NCBI GenBank assembly: GCA_016872875.1
Contig: VGYW01000337.1
Location: 1-9,299, forward strand
Length of the DNA stretch: 9,299 nt
From: Planctomycetota bacterium
Lineage (GTDB): Bacteria; Planctomycetota; PUPC01; DSUN01
Direction: 5' to 3'
In this document: positions 1 to 6,368 of the stretch, piece by piece
How positions within the stretch are numbered: the first letter of the stretch is position 1
Layout: the number at the start of each line of letters is the position of its first letter
Notes under the pieces: model-generated
Told to the model about the DNA's origin: nothing
The model's database searches: none
The model's input: only the letters and a program-made list of their open reading frames with translations
Position numbers and translations under genes: made by a program

Positions 1-14
1 GTGGTCTTCTTCAT
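1..14 (-). CDS. 5' end of a further minus-strand gene, cut by the window edge
   Basis: Only the first codons are present, reading M-K-K-T from an ATG at 14-12. An AAGGAG ribosome binding site lies six bases upstream. The same ribosome-site-plus-start block precedes the SUMF1-like gene at 684, which makes this a likely genuine start rather than chance. An in-frame ATG at 32 (M-N-K-E-N-T-M) has no ribosome site before it. The start lies 53 bases beyond the stop of the SUMF1-like gene, so the two could be co-transcribed. The basic Met-Lys-Lys-Thr beginning would suit a signal peptide, but nothing about function can be read. Confidence 0.45.
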
Positions 15-37
15 CGTGTTCTCCTTGTTCATAGGCT
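10..37 (-). repeat. Copy 1 of a repeated ribosome-site/start block
   Basis: This stretch matches 680-707 at 25 of 28 positions, including 15 identical consecutive bases. Read on the minus strand it holds GGAGAACACG followed by ATGAA, that is, a ribosome binding site and the start codon. It encodes M-N-K-E-N-T-M if read from the outer ATG. The match fades on both sides. Confidence 0.7.
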
Positions 38-66
38 TGAGATTGCTTTGTATTCCAGGCTCGGGG

Positions 67-684
67 CTATCTCTCCTCCACGACGACGCGGAAGCCGATC
101 CTGCCGACATCCTTCGCGTTCGGGCGATCCCATTCGTAGTACCCTGGCGTGCCGCGCAGGGCGGAGCGGCTGAGCATCCGACCCTGCCCGTCGTCCATGG
201 TGTGGTGGCCGATCAGCCAGCAGCCACCGCGCAGGACACGGTACTGGCCGGTGGCCGGACCCCTCGGGTCCGTCTGCTTCTCGCTCGGATAGTCCCCAAA
301 CCAGTCCGAACACCACTGCCAGACGTTGGAGTACACGTCGTAGAGCCCCCAGGCGTTGGGTTTCTTCTGGCCGACCGGATGGGTGTCCATGTTGCAGTTC
401 TGAGCCCACCAGGCGTACTCGCTCAACTGCTTGTAGTTCGGATCGTCGCCGTAGAAGTAGCGCGTCGTGGTGCCGGCACGGGTGGCGTACTCGAATTCGG
501 CCTCGGTGGGCAGGCGGGGGATCTTGGCGAGCTTCATCGCGACATTGCCCCCAAGCTCCAAGGTCAGATCACCGGCCGGCGGCTCCGCACCGCTCGCCGT
601 TACCGGGAGCCAGGCGGCCAGCAGCCCGGCGAGTATCAGGGCGAATGTCTTGGGGATCGTCTGCATTGGGTTTCTTGCATTCAT
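67..684 (-). CDS. Secreted SUMF1/FGE-fold protein, internally shortened
   Basis: The protein is 205 residues long and opens with a signal peptide: a basic start, then a hydrophobic run at about residues 14-31 ending near T-A-S-G-A. The rest is the C-terminal half of a SUMF1 (formylglycine-generating-enzyme-like) domain. It shows RLPTEAEFEY at about 57-66 with A-T-R-A-G following, K-P-N-A-W-G-L-Y-D at 108-116, N-V-W-Q-W-C at 120-125, R-V-L-R-G-G-C-W at 149-156 and G-F-R-V-V at 197-201. The N-terminal half of the domain, normally some 80-90 residues with the G-x-F-x-M-G and E-V-T motifs, is missing. The leader L-E-L-G-G-N-V-A-M-K-L joins directly to R-L-P-T-E. The C-terminal cysteine pair of true FGE is not visible, so sulfatase activation is unlikely. 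The start at 684 follows GAGGAG at six bases. An ATG at 702 after AAAGGAG is a credible alternative and adds six residues. The gene lies 71 bases after the regulator stop and is probably co-transcribed with it. It may be a non-functional remnant. Confidence 0.75.
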   Translation of the reverse strand: MNARNPMQTIPKTFALILAGLLAAWLPVTASGAEPPAGDLTLELGGNVAMKLAKIPRLPTEAEFEYATRAGTTTRYFYGDDPNYKQLSEYAWWAQNCNMDTHPVGQKKPNAWGLYDVYSNVWQWCSDWFGDYPSEKQTDPRGPATGQYRVLRGGCWLIGHHTMDDGQGRMLSRSALRGTPGYYEWDRPNAKDVGRIGFRVVVEER

Positions 685-707
685 CGTGTTCTCCTCGCTC
701 ATGGGCT
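680..707 (-). repeat. Copy 2 of a repeated ribosome-site/start block
   Basis: This is the partner of the copy at 10-37. On the minus strand it spans two possible starts, ATG at 702 and ATG at 684, with GAGGAGAACACG between them. The outer reading is M-S-E-E-N-T-M, against M-N-K-E-N-T-M in the other copy. Because only the inner ATG has a good ribosome site in copy 1, the shared block favours the inner start (684) here. Confidence 0.7.
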
Positions 708-755
708 CGTCTCCTTTGATTTGTGTTTCCGGCTTCAGTTCAAGGCTGCCGCGAA

Positions 756-1817
756 TCACTCATGGTCGTTTGTCCCCATCGTTTGGGCCGGCACCCAGGT
801 CGGGGCCAGCAGTTCGTGAGCGGGTGCCGCGTTGGGCCGGACGAGGTGCTCCAGAGCCCGCTCGATCCGCTCCTGCTGCGAGGCAATGACGAGGCGGTCA
901 AACGGGGTGTCGGTGCGAGGCGACGATCCGCAGTCCGGCTCGTCGGCGGCGATCAGGCGGAACGGTCTCCGGGACGCGCTATCCCGTTGCAGGACGACGA
1001 ATTCGGCCGCGATATCGCGCGAGCGGCAGAAGACCCCGCTGTTGGGCCGGAGGCCGGCCAGGAAGGCGGTCACCTGTTCCCGCGCGGGCGGGTGAGTGAG
1101 TGCGCTCGGCGGGTGGAGAAAGACCTCGACACCGGGGAACGCCTTGCGGAACCCGCGCTCCATCTGCATCTCGTACGGGGCCTCGCTCATGCGGACGAAG
1201 ACGCCGGCCTGACAACCGGCCTCCCTCAGGCGCTCGCCGGCCCGTCGCCCGGTCGCCTCGAAGTCGGGCATCAGGTACTCCTGATCGGGCCGGGCCTGGC
1301 GGAAGGGGGCGATGTGCACGACGCGTGTCCCCTCCGACGCGAGCGCGTCAAGCAGACCGGCATTGACCGGCGGCAGCGGCGAGCAGAAGGCCACCAGGCC
1401 ATGGTGTTTCTCGCGCCGCACCTGTTCCAGGAAGAGGCGCTCGACCTCGGGGTCGAACTGGCGGTCGGTGACCGAGAAGGCGCAGAGCATGAACCCGCGG
1501 CGCAGCAGCCAGGCCTGGTAGAGCCGCAGCCGCCCCTCGTCGAACATCCACATCACCGAGATCGTCGCCGACCGCTTCCTCGGCAGCTTGGGCCTACAGA
1601 CCGTCATCCCCGAACCGTGCCGCGTGCGGATGCGCCCGTTCCGCTCGAGCACGGCCACGGCGCGGCGGATGGTCGGCCGGCTGACCCCGAACCGCTCCGC
1701 CAGCGCTCTTTCTGATGGAAGGGTGGACCCTACGGCATGATCGCCGCGATCGATCTCCCGTTCGAGGGCGTCGAGAACCGCGTGTGACCGTCGCCCCAGC
1801 CTGAAGGCAGCCGGCAT
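756..1817 (-). CDS. GntR-type winged-helix regulator with a LacI/PBP1-like sensor domain
   Basis: The 353-residue protein is a predicted cytoplasmic DNA-binding regulator. Residues about 11-75 form a GntR winged helix, with the diagnostic run L-P-S-E-R-A-L-A-E-R-F-G-V-S-R-P-T-I-R-R and then a G-R-I-R-T-R-H-G-S-G wing. Residues about 85-340 resemble the LacI/periplasmic-binding-protein-like effector domain, with F-C-S-P-L-P-P, V-V-H-I-A-P-F, G-R-R-A-G-E-R-L and R-G-F-R-K-A-F-P-G-V-E-V segments. Regulators of this build usually sense sugars. The effector cannot be read here, but the neighbouring polysaccharide genes make a sugar breakdown product likely. ATG 1817 is preferred because an AGGGGA ribosome site lies about six bases upstream. 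The ATGs at 1832 and 1823 are too close to, or upstream of, that site. A perfect inverted repeat covers its promoter, so autorepression is likely. The SUMF1-like gene follows on the same strand. Confidence 0.88.
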   Translation of the reverse strand: MPAAFRLGRRSHAVLDALEREIDRGDHAVGSTLPSERALAERFGVSRPTIRRAVAVLERNGRIRTRHGSGMTVCRPKLPRKRSATISVMWMFDEGRLRLYQAWLLRRGFMLCAFSVTDRQFDPEVERLFLEQVRREKHHGLVAFCSPLPPVNAGLLDALASEGTRVVHIAPFRQARPDQEYLMPDFEATGRRAGERLREAGCQAGVFVRMSEAPYEMQMERGFRKAFPGVEVFLHPPSALTHPPAREQVTAFLAGLRPNSGVFCRSRDIAAEFVVLQRDSASRRPFRLIAADEPDCGSSPRTDTPFDRLVIASQQERIERALEHLVRPNAAPAHELLAPTWVPAQTMGTNDHE

Positions 1818-1835
1818 ATGCATTCCCCTCATGAC

Positions 1836-1859
1836 ATTACCACTTTACCTAGTGGTAAT
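1836..1859. promoter_or_regulatory. Probable operator: 9-base inverted repeat
   Basis: The arms ATTACCACT (1836-1844) and AGTGGTAAT (1851-1859) are perfect reverse complements with a six-base spacer. The repeat covers the -10 element and expected start point of the regulator promoter, and ends about 18 bases before the regulator start codon. It is much more AT-rich than its surroundings. The geometry suits a dimeric GntR-type repressor acting on its own gene. No second copy was noticed in the window. Confidence 0.7.
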
Positions 1860-1887
1860 CGTATCATGGGGTTCCCGCGGTTGTCAA
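1858..1887 (-). promoter_or_regulatory. Promoter of the regulator gene
   Basis: On the minus strand there is a consensus -35 TTGACA (1887-1882), an 18-base spacer and a -10 TACGAT (1863-1858, four of six consensus bases). Transcription would begin near 1851, inside the inverted repeat, giving a short leader of about 35 bases. The overlap of promoter and operator supports both calls. Confidence 0.6.
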
Positions 1888-2040
1888 GAGGCGGGTCGGA
1901 ATCCGTCAGGGAGCATGACGAGTGGGTGGAAAGCGCCACGGTCCCGGAAAACAGTACACGTCCGCGCCTGGTTGGCCGGCAACTCACCCATGGCCCATTG
2001 CAGGCGAAACCCCCACGGTCCTGAGAGTCCAGCCCGGCGA

Positions 2041-2070
2041 TTGAGCGGGTCTCCCCGTCTCTGCTATAAT
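2041..2070 (+). promoter_or_regulatory. Promoter of the DUF4838-type gene
   Basis: TTGAGC (2041-2046) is followed after 18 bases by a perfect TATAAT (2065-2070). The predicted transcript starts near 2077, giving a leader of about 70 bases before the ATG at 2146. No copy of the 1836-1859 repeat lies near this promoter. The rest of the regulator/DUF4838 gap (1888-2040 and 2071-2126) shows nothing recognisable. Confidence 0.6.
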
Positions 2071-2145
2071 CCCGCCGTCCGGTTCTGTTGTGGGTTTCTC
2101 CGTGTGTTTCGTCCAGGCACTTCAACGAGAGGACATGGCCCCTTG

Positions 2146-3816
2146 ATGCTACGTCTCGCACGCGTCTCTCTGGCCGCCACACTAACGCTCGGCCTGCTCA
2201 TGTCCGCCACAACAGCGTCACCGGCTGGCGAACCCTCGCAGGCTCCTGACCTGATGCCGGTGAAGATGCTCGATGCGCCGAAGCGCCCACCGGTGGAGTT
2301 GGTTCAGAAGGGGGAGGCACAGGGCGTCGTCTACGTGGCTGACCCGGCTCCCTCCGCCAGCCTCAAGCTGCTGGTCGCGGAACTCGTCGAGGCCGTCAGG
2401 CTGAGCACGGGGGCGCAGTTGCCTGTGGTGACTGATCCGCCGGCCGCGGACAGAGCCGCAATCATCGTCGGCGACTGCGAGGAAGCGCGAAAGGCCGGCA
2501 TTGATGCGGCCAGGCTGCCCATCGAGGGATTTGAGGTCAAGACCGCGCCAAACCGTGTCTACCTCGTTGGCAGCACGGCGCCGCTGCCATCCAACAAGTG
2601 TCACCCCGACGCCTACGCCAACGACGGGACGGCGTGGGCGGTGGCCGACTTTCTGGAGCGATTCGTGGGCGTGCGCTGGTACTGGCCGCCGCAGTTGGGC
2701 GGCCGCGCCATCGTGAAGAGCGACCACCTGCGCGTGGCGCCGGCACATTACGCCGATGGGTGTGTCTGAGCATCTCGCCCGGCGATGCCCCCATCAACTG
2801 CCAGTGTGCCGACTGCCAGAAGGTGCTCGAGCCGGACGCGCCGTGGCACGGGGCCGCCGGCAGCCCGGCGTCCAAGCTCACGGGGACCTTCGTCCGGAAG
2901 GCCTGCGAGGAGGTTGAACGCCGCTGGCCGAACAAGAAGGTGATCTACCTGCCGTACTGGAACTACGCGCTCTGCCCGGAGGACATCAGCTTCCCCGACA
3001 ACCTCGAGGTCGAGATGGCCACGAGCGGATTCGCGGGTTTCCGCCATCTACCTCGACACCTGGCCGCCGGAGGTGGTGGCGCAGATGGACAAGCTCCGCC
3101 GCCAGGCCATGGAAGAGATGAAAGACGATCCGCTGGCCCTCAGCCGCTTCAGCTACTGGACTTGGACGTTCGACGAGTTCCTGAGTGAGGGGAAGGAGTT
3201 CGCGGCGGTCTTCGACGTCCCGCGGCTGAAAGAGGTCGTCGTGGACGGCAAGGACGGCGACTGGGGCGAGGCGGGCCTCCGCGTGGACACCTTGGTGGGC
3301 GGCAACGGCGAGGCCAAGCCGCCGGCCGGCCTTGACCCTTCGTTCCGCCTCGGTTGGGACGAAAAGGGCCTGCTGGTCCGGGTGCGCGTGATGGCGCCCG
3401 ATTTCAAGGAGGCGGAGAAGGACACCGAGCTCTACAGTGGGGATTGCACCGAGATGTACCTGAGCCCGAGGGTCGGCTCGATGGACAGGGTGCAGGCCGT
3501 CGTCGCGCCGGGGATGGACCCGAAACATCCCGAACTACGTCTGTGGGTGAACGATCTTCGACAGAAGAGGGAGCTGAAGAAGATCGAACTGAAGGTCGAG
3601 GCCGCGCGGACCAAACTCGATGGCGGCTATCTGCTCGAGGCGCGGCTGCCGTGGACGGCACTTGGGATTGCTCCGGCGGCTGGTATGGAGGTGGCGTTCC
3701 AGCTCTGCGTGGCGCGCCGGCAGGCCGACGGCAAGGTGTCCTACGCCGTTTGGTATCCCCGGACGGGAGCGGCCTTCGCCCCCCACTACTATCACCGCAT
3801 CCGCCTGGCGCGTTAG
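2146..3816 (+). pseudogene. Broken DUF4838 protein with CBM9-like C-terminal domain
   Basis: Three reading frames together carry parts of one secreted glycoside-hydrolase-like protein. Segment 1 (2146-2769, 207 codons) has a signal peptide (M-L-R-L-A-R-V then a hydrophobic core ending near T-T-A-S-P-A). It continues with a GH20b/GH67-like N-terminal domain including A-A-I-I-V-G-D, D-G-T-A-W-A-V-A-D-F-L-E-R-F and V-G-V-R-W-Y-W-P. It stops at TGA 2767. Segment 2 (about 2757-3042, another frame) has the DUF4838 hallmark S-I-S-P-G-D-A-P with a C-x-C-x-x-C cluster, then V-I-Y-L-P-Y-W-N-Y. Segment 3 (about 3043-3816, the frame of segment 1) begins I-Y-L-D-T-W-P-P-E-V-V and ends in a CBM9-like sandwich (V-D-G-K-D-G-D-W ... 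G-D-C-T-E-M-Y-L-S-P). Compared with intact relatives, roughly 100-170 residues appear missing at each junction; that size is recalled, not measured. The start at 2146 follows a GAGAGGA site at 12 bases. The open frame upstream to 1831 is not supported because the promoter lies inside it. The gene is a pseudogene or an assembly fault. Confidence 0.75.
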
Positions 3817-4019
3817 CACCAAGAGAGGAGTTCGGGCACCGATCCGCCGTCGAGATCCTGCGGCAGGGCGAGCGTCTGAGGCCACGATCCATAGGCAGTT
3901 GGCCTTGGGCGCTCAACAACTGGATCATGGCTAATGCGAGCTAGGGATGCCGCTCCGTGGCCGCTTCTCCAACAGCGAGCGGCCGGCCGCAGGCCCGTCG
4001 GAACCGCAAGGAGATCGAC
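3817..4019. other. Intergenic stretch with a 12-base palindrome
   Basis: This gap precedes the GH28-like gene. It contains a perfect palindrome GCGGCCGGCCGC (3979-3990) some 30 bases before the start codon. In a GC-rich genome this can arise by chance, but its place allows a role in leader folding or protein binding. A weak promoter-like pair, TTGGGC (3905-3910) and GCTAAT (3930-3935), has a poor 19-base spacer. No clear terminator follows the upstream gene, so read-through is possible. Confidence 0.35.
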
Positions 4020-5486
4020 ATGGACAGCCGAAGTCAGCATCGCAACGCCGGCCTGCTATGCCTTATCATGCTGGCCGGCCTGGCATCCGCAGGAACCACC
4101 GCAATGGAGAAGAGCTCAGTCAGCGTGCCGCTCTCGCCTGACTTCAAGGTGACTGTGTCGGAGAAGCCTGTCAGCGTGTACGGCATGCCTACGCGGTACG
4201 GCGAGCCAATGTGTTTCGCCTGCGCCGACATCGCCGGCCCCGCCTCGGTGACCGTCGAGGTGGCATTCTTGCCCGCCGGCCAGATCCGCTCAGTGACGGC
4301 CCACCCGCTGGCCCTCGGCCTGGCCGTGAGGCGCGACGGGCCGCGCTTCACCTTCACCGTCGAGCGGCCGGGCACCGTGACGCTCTTGGTGAACGGCAAC
4401 CACAGGAACCGGCCGCTGCACGTGTTCTTCAGCCCGCCGGTGGAGAAGCCACCGGAGGGCGCGGTCGTCTTCGGGCCCGGCTTTCACGATCCGGGCTACC
4501 AGAACCCGATCAACCTGAAGGATGGGCAGACGCTCTATCTCGCCCCCGGCGCTTGGGTGGAGGGCATCGTCCGGGCGAATAATGCCCGGAACATCCGCAT
4601 CATGGGCCGAGGCGTTCTCTGTCAGCGCCGGCCTGAAGGCAAGGACTATGCGGGCGGGGCGACCGCGCCGGCCGGGATCGCGCTGGCCAACTGCCAGGAC
4701 ATCTCGATCAGCGGCATCGTGGAGACCCGCGGTGTCGGCGGCTGGTGCAGTCTCGCGCGGAACTGCGACCGTGTGGAGGTGCGCGACTATCACGTCCTGG
4801 CGTCGGTCATCTGGTCGGCTGACGGGTTCAACCCGTGCAACTGCCGGGACGTGACCATCGAGCGCAGCTTCATCCGTTCCGGCGACGACAGCATCGCCAT
4901 CAAAGGGAACACTGGCCCAAGCGTCCTCACCCACCCCCACGTGCCACCGAACTCGCAGCCGCCGGTGGAGAACATCCAGGTGCGCGGCTGCACATTCTGG
5001 AGCGACCACAACGAGGTCCTCGTGATCGGCTGCGAAACCCGGGCCAGGCACATCCGCAACATCAGGTTCAGCGACTGCGACGTGGTCTACCACTCGGGCG
5101 GCATGGGCCTGGGCGTCTTCGGCATCATCCCGCTGCACGGCACGGAAATCCGCAACGTCACCTACGACAGCATCCGCGTCGAGCATTGCGAGGACCAGTT
5201 GTTCTGCTTCCGTTTCGTCCAATCCATCTGGAAGATACCCGGCGACCTGAGCTTCCCGGGCACGATCGCCGACATCACCATCCGCAACGTGTCCGTGGGC
5301 AACCAGAAGGGCGGCCCTCGCAGCGAGTTCACCGGCCACGCGCCGGACAAACGGGTCGAGCGTGTCCTGATCGAGGGCTTGCGCTATGGCGGAAAGCTGG
5401 TCACGGACGCGGCAGGCATGGGATTGCGGACCAACGCCCACGTGGCAGACATCCGCTTCGCCGCCGGAAAGGAGCAGCAGCCGTGA
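4020..5486 (+). CDS. Secreted GH28/GH49-like (clan GH-N) beta-helix glycosidase
   Basis: The 488-residue protein is complete. A signal peptide (about 1-28, core L-L-C-L-I-M-L-A-G-L-A-S-A) is followed by an N-terminal beta-sandwich (about 34-140) seen in dextranase and polygalacturonase relatives. The right-handed parallel beta-helix begins near 150 with F-G-P-G-F-H-D-P-G and L-Y-L-A-P-G-A-W-V. Likely catalytic acids are D268 in S-A-D-G-F and D289/D290 in S-G-D-D-S-I-A-I-K, matching the N-T-D and D-D positions of clan GH-N. The GH28 G-H-G and R-I-K motifs are absent. The equivalent stretch reads H-N-E-V-L-V-I-G-C-E-T, closer to GH49-like sequences. The enzyme probably hydrolyses a polysaccharide outside the cytoplasm, but the substrate cannot be named. 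ATG 4020 follows AAGGAG at six bases; a longer in-frame start at 3957 lacks support. It is intact, unlike the two other plus-strand enzymes. Confidence 0.85.
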   Translation: MDSRSQHRNAGLLCLIMLAGLASAGTTAMEKSSVSVPLSPDFKVTVSEKPVSVYGMPTRYGEPMCFACADIAGPASVTVEVAFLPAGQIRSVTAHPLALGLAVRRDGPRFTFTVERPGTVTLLVNGNHRNRPLHVFFSPPVEKPPEGAVVFGPGFHDPGYQNPINLKDGQTLYLAPGAWVEGIVRANNARNIRIMGRGVLCQRRPEGKDYAGGATAPAGIALANCQDISISGIVETRGVGGWCSLARNCDRVEVRDYHVLASVIWSADGFNPCNCRDVTIERSFIRSGDDSIAIKGNTGPSVLTHPHVPPNSQPPVENIQVRGCTFWSDHNEVLVIGCETRARHIRNIRFSDCDVVYHSGGMGLGVFGIIPLHGTEIRNVTYDSIRVEHCEDQLFCFRFVQSIWKIPGDLSFPGTIADITIRNVSVGNQKGGPRSEFTGHAPDKRVERVLIEGLRYGGKLVTDAAGMGLRTNAHVADIRFAAGKEQQP

Positions 5487-5496
5487 GCTTCGCCCA

Positions 5497-5513
5497 TGCG
5501 CCAAGCTGGCGCA
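5497..5513. terminator. Stem-loop between convergent genes, possible terminator
   Basis: TGCGCCA and TGGCGCA form a perfect seven-base-pair stem with a three-base loop, 11 bases after the GH28-like stop. No T-run follows, so it is not a classic intrinsic terminator. A second stem, GCGCCT/AGGCGC (5540-5545 with 5552-5557, six-base loop), lies in the same convergent gap. Either could stop or stabilise transcripts from both sides. Confidence 0.35.
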
Positions 5514-5594
5514 GACGACCGCTGACAAGGCTCTTCTGGGCGCCTACGAGCAGGCGCTCAATATCCCCGACAATCCGGAACCAGGACATGCCTG

Positions 5595-6368
5595 TCACTT
5601 GCTCCCGCCCGAGCCCTCCTTAAGGCCCCAAAGCTCAGCGAGCAGGACATACATGGCAGGGTCGTGCTGTTTGAGTTCGGCCTTGACGAATGGGTAGATG
5701 TCGTTCGTGCCGAAGAAGGCTTCAGTGCTCTCGGCGAAGTACTCCTTGTGGTCGGTCATGGCGTAGTGTCGGCCGACGTGTCCGTTCCAGATCAGCACCT
5801 TTTCGTACTTGCCGCTCTGCTTGGCTGCTCCGTAGGCCTCCTTGACTTTGGGGTGGTCGAAGCCGAGCACGCGGTCGTGGTAGGCATGGGCAAGCTCGTG
5901 CAGCACCATCCACGGCTGGTGCCGGACTGAGTCGAGCAGGTCCCGGGCGCTGCCGAACTCCACCCCCTTGGCCTTGTCGGGATTGTAGCCGTTCGCCTTG
6001 AGCCACTCGACCGATGGGTGGTAGTGGGCGTGGCGTCCCTTGGGGTTGTCATGCTCGAGCCAGAGGACGACCTTCTTGAGTTCCCCGACTGCCTTGTCGG
6101 GCACCACGCGCTCGATTCGGTAGAGGTGGTTGTCCAGTTCCTTGAGCGTCTCGGCCAGGAGTTGCTGGTTCTTCTCTTCGAGCAGGTCCTTGTGGATGCG
6201 GAGCGTCCATCCCCGGAGCTGGCGTGGCTCGTAGTAGTTCGTCGGCTTGTCGGGCGGAGGTGTGACCTTGGCCGGGGCTGGCAGCTCCTGCGCCGTTGTC
6301 GTGCTCAGTGACGAGAAGAACAACACTCCGGCCACCAATATCACCCGATGAAACGCGAAATCACGCAA
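5595..6368 (-). CDS. Secreted zinc metallopeptidase-like protein (HExxH)
   Basis: The 257-residue protein begins with a signal peptide (about 1-27: R-D-F-A-F-H-R then I-L-V-A-G-V-L-F-F, ending S-T-T-T-A-Q). The zinc site is H-E-L-A-H at 157-161 within W-M-V-L-H-E-L-A-H-A-Y-H-D. A likely third ligand is the Glu of Y-F-A-E-S-T-E-A-F-F-G (210-220), the gluzincin arrangement. The region before it (about 45-150) carries a conserved-looking R-H-A-H-Y-H-P and W-L-K-A-N-G-Y. It is probably an exported peptidase of unknown substrate. The start is inferred to be TTG at 6368, because AAGGAG lies seven bases before it and the signal peptide follows directly. The open frame extends further upstream, but that part is antisense to the heparinase-like gene and has no ribosome site. 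It is convergent with the GH28-like gene, so it is transcribed separately from the polysaccharide genes. Confidence 0.8.
   Translation of the reverse strand: MRDFAFHRVILVAGVLFFSSLSTTTAQELPAPAKVTPPPDKPTNYYEPRQLRGWTLRIHKDLLEEKNQQLLAETLKELDNHLYRIERVVPDKAVGELKKVVLWLEHDNPKGRHAHYHPSVEWLKANGYNPDKAKGVEFGSARDLLDSVRHQPWMVLHELAHAYHDRVLGFDHPKVKEAYGAAKQSGKYEKVLIWNGHVGRHYAMTDHKEYFAESTEAFFGTNDIYPFVKAELKQHDPAMYVLLAELWGLKEGSGGSK

Noticed and set aside
723..1715. Long plus-strand open frame opposite the regulator
   Set aside because: It is arginine/proline-rich with no domain pattern, lies wholly antisense to a well-recognised GntR regulator, and is the usual shadow frame in GC-rich DNA.
1831..2145. Upstream extension of the DUF4838 frame
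   Set aside because: It contains the operator and promoter, has no ribosome site, and would place the signal peptide in the middle of the protein.
4290..5528. Long minus-strand open frame opposite the GH28-like gene
   Set aside because: The composition (V/A/D/H-rich without motifs) and complete overlap with a clear secreted enzyme mark it as a shadow.
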